A stretch of DNA of 64,000 nt. Source: Chondrus crispus (Eukaryota > Rhodophyta > Florideophyceae > Gigartinales > Gigartinaceae). Every line of letters starts with the position of its first letter. The stretch's first letter is position 1. The DNA is taken from NCBI RefSeq assembly GCF_000350225.1, contig NW_005179185.1, positions 55,939 to 119,938 on the forward strand. The letters are read 5' to 3'. This document shows positions 21,691 through 33,169 of this stretch, in pieces. The position numbers and the translations under genes are program-made. Under the pieces are notes generated by a model. It was not told where the DNA came from. It worked only from the letters and a program-made list of their open reading frames with translations, and did no database searches.

Positions 21691-22860
21691 GACATTAACA
21701 AGGGTTTGGATGGCTCTTATTCGCTTGCCCTTATAATTACAGTTCAGTGGTATGTGGTTTTTATAGATAAGTCACTATACAAGTACCAAACTATAAAAAC
21801 GATAGCAACTTCTTTACAATATTCCTCCTCCTTTCCATATGAGCTGCTTCTCATCATACCTTTGTAATTTTTGTGCAAGCTCAATAGATCTTCTTGTCTG
21901 TTAGGCAAAAACGTAGCCCAGCATCTCATCAACAACGACGAGGTCTTTTACGCACAACGTTGGTATTGCAGACAGTTGTTTGTGTAACTACCAATTTACT
22001 GCACGTTGACACAATAAAAAGATACTACTCATACACAAAAACACTAATTTTGACATCAACAACGAAAATCCACAAAACTAAACAATTCCTCTGTCACTCA
22101 TCGAAATCATCGACAACTTCGTCTTCGACGCCTTGAGAGTCTTGCAGCATTGCACCCCCACCTTTGTGAAACTTACCGTGTACAGTCTGAAAATGCATGT
22201 TCATGCAAGTCCCCCTTTTTCCTAGTTTTGCGTTCCCTAAAATGTCCTTTATTCCACATTGTAACCATTCGCAGGGTCTCTTAGGACCGACGTCTGTTGA
22301 ACCGGATTTACTGGGGTGTAGGCAGGTGATTCAAGCGGAGAGCACCTCGGTCAGCAATAGCGACCATCCTCCCCTATTCTTCGGGTCCTCTCGAAGGGCT
22401 CTTCATTGTTCTCTGCCTGTACGTGCATGTTTTTGCTTCCCCTTCCCTGTTGTTCCTCTCTGCGACGACAGCTCCTCGATGCCCATAGAGTCAGATAGAC
22501 CAGCCCGCCGCTGAATGCTTCTGGCGCGCAATTCGTGGTCCAAGTAATACAGATAGTAATGAAGGAAATTCTCGGCGGATGCTGACACCACGATTGGTGG
22601 GTCCATAGATCGGGCCCGATACTGCACGTCGGGGCGTTACAGCTCTTCTCCATCCCGACGAAGGTTCTTCACGATCTAGGCTACTGGCGACGTAGCTGTT
22701 CGTCAACGGCGATCAGCGGGTTAGTCCAGATCGGGCAAGTAGGAGACTTTTCAGTTGCCCCAAGCTTTGCTCATCGTATAACAGGAGCTTTCCGAGAGAC
22801 GTTGCATTGCGCGCGTCCGCGCTGTTTCAAGCTGCGATTACCACGCGCACTGGGGAAGTC
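21691..22860. other. Stretch between Tc1 relic and gypsy chromodomain
   Basis: The left half is AT-rich Tc1 flank. The right half (22350-22700, minus) has open but unrecognised frames that may be the 3' untranslated or LTR-proximal part of the gypsy element. Confidence 0.3.
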
Positions 22861-22864
22861 TTCT

Positions 22865-25800
22865 AGGCGACTAGGTAGGTCTTCACAGGTCTGCATGATC
22901 GGTTCCCAGGTCCAGTCTTCCTGACTGGAGAGACCTTCCCATTCAACACTGATCTAGAGCGCTCCGCTGACGTCTCGAATCCCATGTAAGACCTGAACTA
23001 TTTGTTAGTTCAGTTCTGAATACTCTGCGACGTTCATCAACAACGGCGATACTTCCGTACCATCCATAGCCGGCCGATACATGCGCATGCGCCTTGCTTG
23101 AATCACTTCCTTCTTCCCATTGAGGAGATTCTCAACCACGTCTACTCAGTCAGAATTGACCTCACACGCCGTGGGCCTCGCCAATCAAAATGAAGCTTGT
23201 GGCCGGCTGGCTGCGGGCAACGTACTAGCACTAAATCGCCTCTAGTGTGCCGCTTGAATATTTGGGCGTCTATAATATCGCTCGACTTGTAGTTTATCAG
23301 ATGCTGAGTTTACAGCTGAAACATCTTTGTGCATGGAGTGAAGAGCTTTCTGAAGGTCTTCACGACCGAGAAGGGTTCTCGCCCGAATCTCATCCCTAAT
23401 CTGCATGTTGCGATACTTTTGGAGCGGTAGAATCCTGATCCGAGGTCTAACAAGTTCATGTCCTGTAAATACCACAGGCAGGGTGCGGTAGACTCCCGCC
23501 ACATCACCGCTGCGTAACCGAAGTCGCTTCGACGGTGCATGGTTAATGATACTCAGGACGGCCTCCGTGACGGATGGCCAGTCCTTCGCGCCCAGCTTCC
23601 ATTCGCTCAGCAACGCGTTACACGCGCAAAGTGCTTCCCGGAGGATACTTTCAAACCGATCCGTTTGCCAACGGAGAATAGGCCGTCGTGAATTGATGCT
23701 TCGTTTGGAGCTCTTCCATAAGCTCACTGATCAGCCTGTATTTTAATTGCGAACTTTGATCGCTGACCAGCCACTGCGTTGCCCTAAACACGCCAATCCA
23801 GACACATAAAGCTTCCGCTGCACTTGCAGCCGTGGTGTTTTCGGTAGGCCACAGCCAGATGAAAGATGAAAGGTTCTCTTTGATGATTAGTAAATACTTG
23901 TTGTTGCTCAGACCTTGTCCCATGTACAGTAAGTCCATATGTGCGACCTCTGTCGGGCGCTCGCCATGAATACCATGGCCAAGCGTCCGAGGAACAATCT
24001 CGCCCTTGCTCGTTATGATGCAGTGGTAGCATCCACGACCTACTTGTTCGAACATCCTTCGCTACTGTAGACCACTAGCTTTCAAGAACAAGGCTTCTTG
24101 GGGCATCAGTCCCTCGATGCCCTATTGACCCACAGTGTGAAGGCACTATTGTCTTGACGTGCAGTTCCAAATCTTCCTTCAGGATCCACTTCTGCGCGCC
24201 GAGGTTCCACACCTGATCGGCTTCATCTAAATAAATTCTGTCCCGTCTGCCCTTACGATCTTGAGAGGACCTGATGCAATTCATGTCAGGCCAAGATATG
24301 CCGTCAGCTGACGGCACAATTTGTTCCGCTTGTTCAAGCAGGATGGTGCAGAGCGCGATCTTATCATTGCCGTAGCCTCGTGTCCATCTTGTAAGGATTT
24401 TGGGGCAGATAATCTTATCACCTAGAATATATTCGTGGTAACACATCTCTGTTCGCTCACATAGTCCAACTTTGATAGAAACAAAGCCCAGAGTCGGGCT
24501 TTGGACACGACGTGTCTTCCAAGAGCAGGTTCCAACGCTATTGGTGCGATAAGAAATAGAAGGTTGCGGTGGTATATGAAAACGGGGACAAAACCGTGAC
24601 CGAGAAGAATATATTCCAACTTCCTGGACGATGGGAATATGGCGAAGGCCTCCATCTCGAACGTAGCTCGATTTAAGGAGGATCCCTTGAGCTCCATCCC
24701 GAGAACTGCAAGAGGCATATGCCGCTGTTTGGCCCTCTGCTTCGTCAGTTCATCCTTGGTACATTGTGTCACCACGCCTGACCATTACCGTTCCGAAGCG
24801 TTTGTAAAGAAGCAGACCACTTGCACTGGATCTGGGTACGAAAGCATCACGGCATTCCGTAGGCTGTCTTGTAACTTTTCAAAGGCCATTTCGTGTACAG
24901 GCCCACAAGACAGTGTATTGAGTGCAGTTTTCTGGATGGATCGCTTATCCTCTTTCTCCATCTAGAGTATTATTCTTCCAGTATCTGGTTTAATGGACCA
25001 ACTAATCCCATAAATCCCTAAACCCCCTAATCACCTACTACCCATAGACATCGAGCGACAGCAGTAGAAGAATTGCGCAAGCTCAGGCGCGGCTTTCGGA
25101 GCACTCATACTTTGCAGGCCAGCCCGCCGAGTTGGATACATTTTGTATTTGGTGCCAGAGATAATGCGATCGCACCAGCGGATCTCTTTCCAGAATAGCT
25201 TACACTTTCTAGCGGAGAGCCACCGGCGCTTTGCTTGATAATACTGAAGAGTTATTGCAGGTTGTCACGCAGAACATCTTCGGAATTCGTGTGTAGATTG
25301 AGTTCGTCCAACCGCGCCTTAAGGGATCCCCTCAGTTTGGAGAATAGCGGTCTGATCGAGCTTTAAAAGTACGCAACGGCGTTTGGAGGTACATTCAGGA
25401 CGCGTTTGGATACCAAACCCCCTCTAGGAGAAATGACCTCGCATGCGGCGTAAGGGTCAGGGTGAAGTGGCAATTGCCCGGATCTAGACACAACGTCGAT
25501 TGAGGTGAAACAGGTTCTCCCTGCAAAATCAAAAACCTCCCTGTAGAGGTGTGGCATTGGACACGACTCCTGCACTGTTGCCTCATTTAATGAACGTAGT
25601 TCCATTGTCAATCTATATGCAGCTCGAGATCCAAGGTCGGGGATCAGTAGTGGAGCTGCTTGCCATTCCGCTGTAGGCATTTCGTCGAAAAAGCCCATAT
25701 CCTTCAGCTGATCAATATACTTATTGAGTAACTGTAGCTGCTCCCCGGGATATTTTATTGCTTTGGCCCGTATTGGTCCGTACCCGTGCTTGAGGCGAAT

Positions 25801-26392
25801 TCACATCGGTCGGCTAGTGGCGATTTTATCAGGCTTATCAGAAAACCGGATATGACCCTAGAAGTTCCGCGAGCCGCTCAGCACCCGCATCGCTTAAGCC
25901 ATTGCTTTTTGCGTCTTTGACCAAATCGGCCCGCGCGTCCTTGAGGTGGGGATTCCTCACCAAGGTCGACATAAACAATGCAGTCTTGGAGACCATCCTG
26001 ATCAACGCAGCCTTCGCTATGAAATGTGCTTCCAAATTCTAAATCGCGTCGCGATGAATTTAATGGATAGAGTTGCAGTCTTCTGTGAATGGCACATCAG
26101 CCTGTTCATCTTAGTTGCGCAGATTAGGAAAATCCACAGCCCCGCTGTGTCGGTCAGCTGCTGCTGTAAGGAGCAGTCGATTGTTCAATCCAAGGGCAGC
26201 TAGTACATGTCGAGCGAGAAACACGCGTGTTTCTCGCTCGACAAGTACCAATACGCGTATTGGTTCGTCGTCAGCCACCAACCAACTGATCCCCGGTCGG
26301 ATGACCGAAGTACCATGAGGTATCCGCAGCATTACGTCCGCGATGACCTCACAAGTGCCAGTGATCTTCTCGGCGTTTATGCGCACATTCAA
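22865..26392 (-). pseudogene. Ty3/gypsy chromovirus pol relic (protease, RT, RNase H, integrase, chromodomain)
   Basis: Minus-strand pieces occur in polyprotein order. Protease-like region 26392-26111 (HVLAALGLNNRLLLTAAADR). Reverse transcriptase 25698-25363 (AYRLTMELRSLNEATVQ, CFTSIDVVSRSGQLPLHP; the polymerase Asp is kept). RNase H 24800-24420 (FTNASERYWSGVVTQ, EMEAFAIF, YHRNLLFLI). Integrase zinc region 24150-24075 (SHCGSIGHRGTDA) and catalytic core 24055-23651 (HMDLLYMG, VSDQSSQ, SPLANGSVE). Integrase C-terminus 23240-23050. A chromodomain lies at 22955-22865 (ISVEWEGLSSQEDWTWEPI) preceded by an in-frame TAG. Many frameshifts: the copy is dead. Chromoviral chromodomains guide integration to methylated histone H3. 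Confidence 0.85.
26208..26264. repeat. Two adjacent perfect palindromes inside the protease region
   Basis: 26208-26243 is a 36-bp perfect palindrome centred on ACACGCGTGT, and 26247-26264 is an 18-bp perfect palindrome centred on TACGCGTA. They interrupt the protease segment without breaking its frame. Confidence 0.95.
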
Positions 26393-26469
26393 GAACTACA
26401 CGGGGCGCGAAAGTCTTTCGAACGTTATAGAACTTTCTGCTTGGGCAATGTAGTGCAGTCCGCCTTATA

Positions 26470-26630
26470 GGCCGTGCGCGAGGCCGATGGCCCAACGAAA
26501 CCTAGAAACAAACAAACAAAGCGAACAGCAGGCGGCGCAGCGCTACATAGTGTTCGGAGCTCCATTTCCCCCTAATCGGGTTTGCGGCCCACAATAGCTC
26601 GGATCCCTGAAAACGGGTTCATCTATTCCC
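26470..26630 (+). mobile_element. Partial family A LTR
   Basis: Shares with the LTR starts at 11799 and 59964 the CAAACAAA..GCGCTAC block, the GTTTGCGGCCCACAATAGCTC block and GGATCCCTGA. The start (TGTAGTGCAA) is missing, so this is a fragment. It lies just upstream of the gypsy relic's protease. Confidence 0.65.
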
Positions 26631-26639
26631 GTTACGTGG

Positions 26640-27270
26640 CCGTCCGGTCCTTCTTTGATCGCGGGAGGACGGCTTGGTGTTCGTGTTACGGCGTTGCGCG
26701 GAATCCGCTCGGTGCGGGTGCTCGACTCGATCATATGTCCGCCTCCCTCTTCGGTCAGGGGGCGGACAAGTGTACCTTCGCACTAGTCCTCATTGTACGC
26801 TTCGGCCGCCCAGTCCGGTTTTGCCCTTTCTTTTCGTATGGCGTACAGTACCCATGCACGCAGGGCACGTGCTGGTGTAATTTCCCTTCCTTAATTTTCC
26901 GTTATCTTCAGGGGATGGTGGCGGCGGTGATTTGGTCAGGAGGCATGATCTGCAGTGATTGTAACAGACCTGACATAGCATGTGACAACACATAGGTTCA
27001 TGATTGATGAAGACTGAACACACTGTCAGCAAGCACCTGACAACTTTTATGCAGATCTTGAGAAGTGCAAATATATTTGTTGGGAGAAGGAAATCGTAAA
27101 ACTTGCAAAACACACACTGTCATAACTCCCAGATCGCTGCAAGTAAGGTATGATATCCCAAAATGTCGATAATCCTTACTTTGGATAATATATTTGCCTC
27201 TTCCAAACACCGAGTATCGTTTATTCGTTCCTTGCTGACAGTGCTATGAGGGATAGAGATATGAGGTAAT
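26640..27270. other. Stretch without a supported gene
   Basis: Only short overlapping frames, none recognisable. Confidence 0.35.
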
Positions 27271-27275
27271 GACCA

Positions 27276-27372
27276 CGTGACAGTCTCCACGTGGAGACGG
27301 TCACGCGATCTTCAGCATCGGCTAGGCTGAGTTAGCCTGCTTCGCACGAAGCAGGCAAGTCAGCCTAGCCGA
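27276..27372. repeat. Two consecutive long hairpins
   Basis: 27276-27305: CGTGAC..GTCTCCACGTGGAGAC..GTCACG, one mismatch. 27318-27372: TCGGCTAGGCTGA arms enclosing AGCCTGCTTCG / CGAAGCAGGC arms. Probably foldback-type repeats. Confidence 0.85.
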
Positions 27373-27439
27373 GTCATCTCACTGTGCCAATGGCATTGGA
27401 TCCTTTACAAAATCCAGTGAGGACGCATCGAGTAGCAGC

Positions 27440-27920
27440 TCGTTGGCAGAGGACTACGATCGGAAGGACTTCGTGAGAGTGATCGTGCATCTGCTCGAAG
27501 TCAGCGGGATGAAATCCAGAGCCCCGCCTCCCCCTGCCCACTTCACACCCGCTATGTCTCATCCAACCCCTCCCCCTCCGCCGGCGACGCCGGCACCACG
27601 TACATCTTGCAGAGAAAGTACAAATCCGTCCGCTGGTACGTCTTCAAATCGCACACTCACACCCACCACGTCTGAACCATCCCCCGTGCCGCCTCTACAA
27701 GCGCCTCGGCCACATCTTGCGCCCGTGCCGCCTCCGCCTCACAACCCGCGCGCATCTCTCCCGCCCGCAGGGCCCCGCAACCTCCGTTGCCGCCTTCCAC
27801 AAGTCACCCGAGGTCGTCTCCGCGCCCTTGCCGGCCAGCGTCGCGCTGCGCTACCGCCATTTCAACGCGCGCGTGTTGCGCACGTGGCAGAGGTCGGTAC
27901 ATAGAATGACGAAGGAATGA
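27440..27920 (+). pseudogene. GC-rich coding-like fragment, unrecognised
   Basis: Begins EDYDRKDFVRVIVHLLEVSG, which has the feel of a LisH/CTLH-type helical start, then degenerates into a Pro-rich region. A second frame (to 27920) ends SPEVVSAPLPASVALRYRHF and NARVLRTWQ. High GC and codon-like composition match the other host-gene scraps in the window. No firm family; likely a captured fragment. Confidence 0.3.
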
Positions 27921-28229
27921 AGGAGAAGTGGGTTTTGATAGAATATTCTATATTCTGCTCAGTACAGCTGAGATACTGGATTCCTCGACGGCGTAGTGTC
28001 GACAAACGCCCTCATATCGGGAAGTCGTACAAGATAGTTAAAATTGTTCCTCGTCGGTGCACGCGGTTGGTCTTTTCATCGGTGCCGGTGACGCTCCTCA
28101 ACACGAGATGATGGAATCTTCTGTGTGCATGGGTCGGTCGGTCGACGTGTCCTTAGTCTGCCGCCCACAGCCCTCTCATGATCCGTTGACGACCGACCTC
28201 CTCGCATCCCTCGCCTTCGCCCTTCCGAT

Positions 28230-28560
28230 TCTCGTTACGGGCATCGCAAATTATTCCCTCCCCTTTCCGCCGTCACCGGCGCTTCGTCGCGCTCTGCCTC
28301 CAACTCATACCCCTCGCCGCGACTGCCCACCCGGAAGAAGAGCGTCCGCCCCACAAAGATCAAGACAAACAAGTGTTTGTCTCTTCTCCCCCGACCCCCC
28401 ACCTCCGACGTCTCCTCTGCTGCCCCTTCGTCCGCCCCTCGCGCCCCTGCTGCCCCCTCCGAGGCTGAGGCCATTCTGGCTTCACGAAAATCGGCCCCGA
28501 CTCAGCCATTCCATGCGGTCCGACCCTCTCCCTACATGAATCTACCCTGCCTCCAGTCTC
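28230..28560. other. Pro/Ser-rich GC-rich stretch
   Basis: Open on both strands through low complexity. The minus strand has HLFVLIFVGRTLFFRV followed by Glu-rich sequence. No call possible. Confidence 0.2.
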
Positions 28561-28779
28561 CGCAACCGATAAGCCACACCAAGAAGTGTTGCCCGAAGGT
28601 CACCAAGCGATTTGAAAATTGCTCGAAGTCCTTCCACGCTCTCCAAATGGCGCAGAAGTCAAGCACAAGGCCCAGATACTGGAGCTCACCATACAATTCA
28701 CATAACAAGCGTTCCATCTAGAGCTCACCATCACCAGCTTCCGCCACCTCTTGCTCAAGAGATCGCAGGCGGTGCTGTG

Positions 28780-29031
28780 GAAGAGAAGGTGAACGCGGTT
28801 GAACCAAACAAAAAATGGAATTTGTCTGACGAGGAAAATGTTGTGAGTGACGAGGAGGACGACGCCAGGGCCCTGAAGCGAAGAGTAGTCAATGAGTACG
28901 AAGAGAGTGAGAAGAGCTCGCGGCTCGTAATTGGCGGGGGTTTCGTTGGTGGCGCCGAGAGGCTTAGCGAGGCTGTAATGGAGGAAACAAAGACGAAAAC
29001 AGGGTTCATCACAACTGTAGGTGGGAACTGA
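28780..29031 (+). other. Acidic coding-like fragment
   Basis: A plus-strand frame ending at TGA 29029-29031 reads WNLSDEENVVSDEEDDARAL then LVIGGGFVGGAERL. It is acidic with a hydrophobic glycine-rich tail. Not recognised, and the frame on the opposite strand is also open. Confidence 0.2.
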
Positions 29032-30280
29032 AGTCGACGGCGGCCGGCGACAATCCTTGGCTTTGGATGTGGACGAAGGGCTCTGGTCGGGATAGAGAAG
29101 TGGCGCAGGTGGGCGCAGATACGATTGGTGACGACAACGATGACAGAAATGTGTGGATGTGGCATCATGTGATGGAAAGGAAGAGGCAGTAAAGACGACG
29201 AGCGGACAAGGGACCAGCAAGGACGACGTCCAGTACATCTGAAGCTGCCGAAAATCAGGTGTCGAGAAAATTCTCCCCAGCACCCGCACACTCCATGCCT
29301 CTTCTCTCACGCACGCTCTTGCGAGGAGAACAGGGGAGGCTCGCTCTGCAGTGTACAGTATTTCGGTGATTTTTCATATTTTAAATATAAAACACTTACC
29401 GGCTATCGTGATGGCATGACAGTCACGGAGAGGGCTACAGGAGCACCAAGAAACCTCCCAGGGTCAAAATGCAAACAGATGACGCTACGATACTCGCAGA
29501 ACCCCTAAGGAGCTTCCAATACTTATTGTATAGTGTTGTCAATGACTCAGGAATAATTACGTAACGTTTGGGGGGCTACTAGCACGACTAAAGAAAAACA
29601 ACGATCTTTGCACTAGAAACCGATCTACCGGAGACCCTTGTTGGAGGCGGATCTAGGGTCGCTCGCGTGCTGGCGTCCTATACCCGCTTAGTTCCGTCTA
29701 GACGCGCGCTGAAAGGGAGCGCTCGTGTAGAATAAGCTAGAAGTCCGACCCAGGCGGATGGTCGTGGACAAGTCCTTGCTTGTCCCTCTTCGCCGCCGCC
29801 GGCCTGTTCCGTTATTTAGTATACATGGTAATCTATCATAACACTACAGTAGTGCAGGTCGGCCTGCACTGTAACGCTGTCAGACGTCCGGACTGACCGT
29901 ACACGTGTGGGTCGCGCATAGTACACGTGGGTATGCGCGCTGCTGGCACGCGTGGTACACGTGTGCACGTGTATGCGTGCGCGCCCGCACACGTGAGGTA
30001 CACGTAGACACATGTGGTGGCGCTGTAAGGCGTCGGGCTTTACAGTAGCTGATCTCATCCTGATCTAATCTAAATTAAAACCCTCAGGGGGGGTTATACT
30101 GCAAAACTTTCTATTAAAAAACTGGTCACACATCTGCAACACATGCGTCGTATATGAAGCAACTTGGAGAACAGCAATGTTAATATTACTGCACGCTGCC
30201 CATCACTCCACCCCGTCCGGGAACTATATCAATCAACAAAGGAAGAATGGACCTTACCTGTTAAATAGTCTTCACGCAAG
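29032..30280. other. Repeat-rich stretch with CACGTG array
   Basis: No gene is supported. 29895-30015 packs several CACGTG or ACGTGT words (TACACGTGTG, TACACGTGGG, GTACACGTGTGCACGTG), similar to repeat B at 33.2-34.2 kb. A TAATCTAAATTAAAA segment at about 30065 resembles the AT-rich part of the family A LTRs. Confidence 0.4.
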
Positions 30281-30920
30281 AATGTTGACATGCTCAAAAG
30301 TTTCACAAAACATTTGCCAGTGATCTGGACCACGCCTTGTGACGTAGAGGGGGTTTCAGATGGAAAATTCCTTCCTCACACTATGAATACAGTGTTATTG
30401 GAAGTGCTACAGATGAGGCCTTCCGTAACGTTATTTGGGATTGAACTCTGGAGTAGAATCTTTGTCCCTCACGCTCGTTCTTTCGAGGAGACCGAATTTC
30501 CGCTCAGAGAGCTCCCTTGACATTACAAGTACGTCGCGGGTTTGTAAATTCTAGCTTGTAACTGTCATTATCCGATCTATCTAGGACTTGACTTTCTGCA
30601 TCCGCTCTAGAAACCGTCCAGAGTATTTTAGTACTGGATTTTCTGCGGTGTCTGGAATGTTCGCATTTGTTCACCTAGCAGTCGACCTTCCCTCCACAGC
30701 ATTCTAAAGTAGACCGAATAACTCTCTTCATTTCTAGCAAGGACCAATAATTTAGATTCCATAAACTAAAACGCAAACGTCTTTTGTAGGCTGGGAAGTA
30801 TTCTTTTTCAGAGTTTTCTTCCATGTCTGCACGACTCGGTTACCTATGTTGATCACGCACAATGGTGAAATGTTACTACACGCTTCCATGTCAAGTCTAG
30901 AATTTACGTATATGCCAGCG
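30281..30920. other. Stretch without a supported gene
   Basis: Short frames only; nothing recognised. Confidence 0.3.
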
Positions 30921-31630
30921 TTACGTATACTTTTTCGATACCCTTCGCAGCGTGTAGTCGATGATGCATTTCTCTTTACTTTGCAACCACAATCCTCTTA
31001 TACAGCTGTTTAGTTCCAAATATATATTCGTCCGGGATAAATAAAGGGTCGGGTCGTCATCTTCAACTCTCATGAGCGCACTCTCCAACGTCGTGACGTG
31101 CTTGTAATATTGAGTCGAGCGACTACGCCTGGACACATTCTCTGCCGGACTACATGCCAAGGATCGATTGCGATTTCGATAACCCTCTGTGGTGTCGGCA
31201 GAGGCCAATCCAGCAGCATGTTTAGAGATCTTGTTAGCAGAAATACTCTCGTGCACAGTGATTACGGTGTCTCTCTTGTTATTATCGACCGAAATATGGA
31301 TGTGTTCTTTTAAGGCATATTTATGGCGCTTTCTACAACTTTGTTCCTGTTGAAATTTTGTTATATCCAGATATTGAAGGAATGGTTCTGAAAGTGTCAA
31401 AACATTGCTACTGACAGGGTAGATGCCCTTGGAGGTCTTATATCAAGGCATTCCTTACGTTGGGTTCTTTTAGACAGTGGCTCATTGTTGCCAAAATACT
31501 TTTTGTTGTATACGGCCGCGCCTCCTCTGACCCCATCGTGGTGGCAGGCCATTTTAGAGCGCGCGAGAACTCCTAGCGGCGCGATGGGGTCCTGACTACC
31601 GAGCATGTGGTATTTCATCTGAACATCCAA
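30921..31630 (-). pseudogene. Unrecognised minus-strand coding-like region, frame-shifted
   Basis: Frames 31630-31397 and 31400-30921 follow each other on the minus strand and together encode a mixed hydrophilic protein. It includes RSTQYYKHVTTLESALMRVE and a C-terminus CIRGLWLQSKEKCIIDYT. The layout resembles a decayed transposon protein, but no motif identifies the family. Confidence 0.3.
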
Positions 31631-31633
31631 CTT

Positions 31634-32893
31634 CTACCGATAACGGTTAATTCGCCGCGCGGTACTCGCGTCGTAGCGCACGCTGCGGCTTTCCAACCGA
31701 TAGGTGCGGTAGTCGACGGCTTTGGTGAGCAGGTCGTTCAACGGTCTGATCACTGGCAACCGTATCAGACCCCGCCTCGGGGCATCCCAACAGACTCTGC
31801 CCCTGCGACGGCGGTCTCCTTCTCCGCCGGTGCTACAATAGCCGTCCAAGTCGGAGTCTTCTCACTGGGACCGACGTCGGTCGCGCGCGTTACTACCTCT
31901 GCGGTGGCTCCTACGCGATCCGTCCGACTCGGTATCATAGTCATCGGAGGGGTAACTACCCCCTCCGGCATCGCGGTATCGCGTGTAGCGTCCGTCGCAG
32001 TTCTTGCGCGTCGCCCTGTAGAGACGTCATGGATCCTCTCCCTCGGAGGGGTTTTCTGTACCCTCCGAATTGTATCCTTGAGCGCCGGGTGCGCTTCTTC
32101 TGCCTGACCGACACGGCTGTCGCTTTTCTGTAGCGAAGCGCCCCAGGCGGCTTTCTGTTCGGCAGGGCCAGCCATATAGACAAATACGGGAGGGCCATTT
32201 TTTGTGGGCCCTCCTGTAGCACCATGTAACGGTGGGAGATAAATGGTGTTACTCTCCGGATGAGGGGCCATGGTACCGATCCCGGGTGCAGCACCGATCG
32301 GTTCAGAGTGCGTTAGCGTAGATTCCGGAGCGGTCGAGTCGCGTTGCGCGCGCGCGTAGACTCCTGTTTCGGGGCGAAAGGTCGTGGACAGACGATTGGC
32401 CACGGTGGAGCTGATCGCTAACTTTAGAGCCGTACTGCACGGGGATCCATCATCCACAGTGGTGAGCGCTGTCACCACCTCGCGTCGGACGAGGGTGAGT
32501 AGTAGTTTTGTCCAAAAGCGGCGGTATCGCACTGCGTACGTGCTCGTACAGGAGTTCTGGCACCGTTCGGTCGAAGCACACGCGCGCGAACTGGGCAAGT
32601 TCCGTGGCGTGGAAAGCCACGAACCAAGCTTGCAGGCGCGGCTCAATCGAGTCGACCAACCACTGGACGCGATTACCTGTACCTACCGACGCGGCCGGCG
32701 TAACGTCTGATGCGGGCGCTCGCGTGCGGCCCGGTTGCGGTGGCGGACGTATCAGGGCTTTCTGGTTATCCGCTCCGGGGCCCGGTGCGCCTCTGCTACT
32801 GCGGGTGCTCTGACGCCCGGAGGCGCAGTCTTCTCGTTGTTCCTGTTGGTCTATCGTGGAATACGCTTCGCGATCGACTCGGCGAATTCTCAA
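31634..32893 (-). pseudogene. Gag-like gene, second copy, frame-shifted
   Basis: Minus-strand pieces in order: 32893-32450 with NRVQWLVDSIEPRLQAWF, a Gag-core-like helical segment; 32646-31765, an Arg/Thr/Pro-rich linker; 31849-31634 ending KAVDYRTYRLESRSVRYDAS. The last motif matches KLFSYRTYRL in the gene at 10587-11645, so the two are relatives. Shifts between frames show decay. LTR-like repeat B begins about 300 bp upstream. Confidence 0.5.
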
Positions 32894-33169
32894 CTCTTTC
32901 CGGGCGAACAGTTCTGCGCGCGATCGAGCGACTACGCGTGCGTCTCAACCTCAGGATTTATCCCCTCCACAAGCGTACCAAAAATTTGGGATAAATCCTC
33001 TCGTCCCTGTGTTGGGTGAGAGGCGGAGGTCTTCGCCGAGGGAGTACGCGACCAGGACGCGGGCGCGCCAATTAACCGATACGGACGAGCTCGTGGAATG
33101 GGAGTGGTGTAGTTTAATGGATATGGCCGCTACCGTTTCGGGCGTCGGGAGTCCCGCCTGACTACAGTA

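Noticed and set aside
20560-22040. Terminal inverted repeats of the Tc1 relic (GCAGTGGTAAAG region and TTTACTGCACGTTG region)
   Set aside because: Only about ten scattered matching bases; not convincing.
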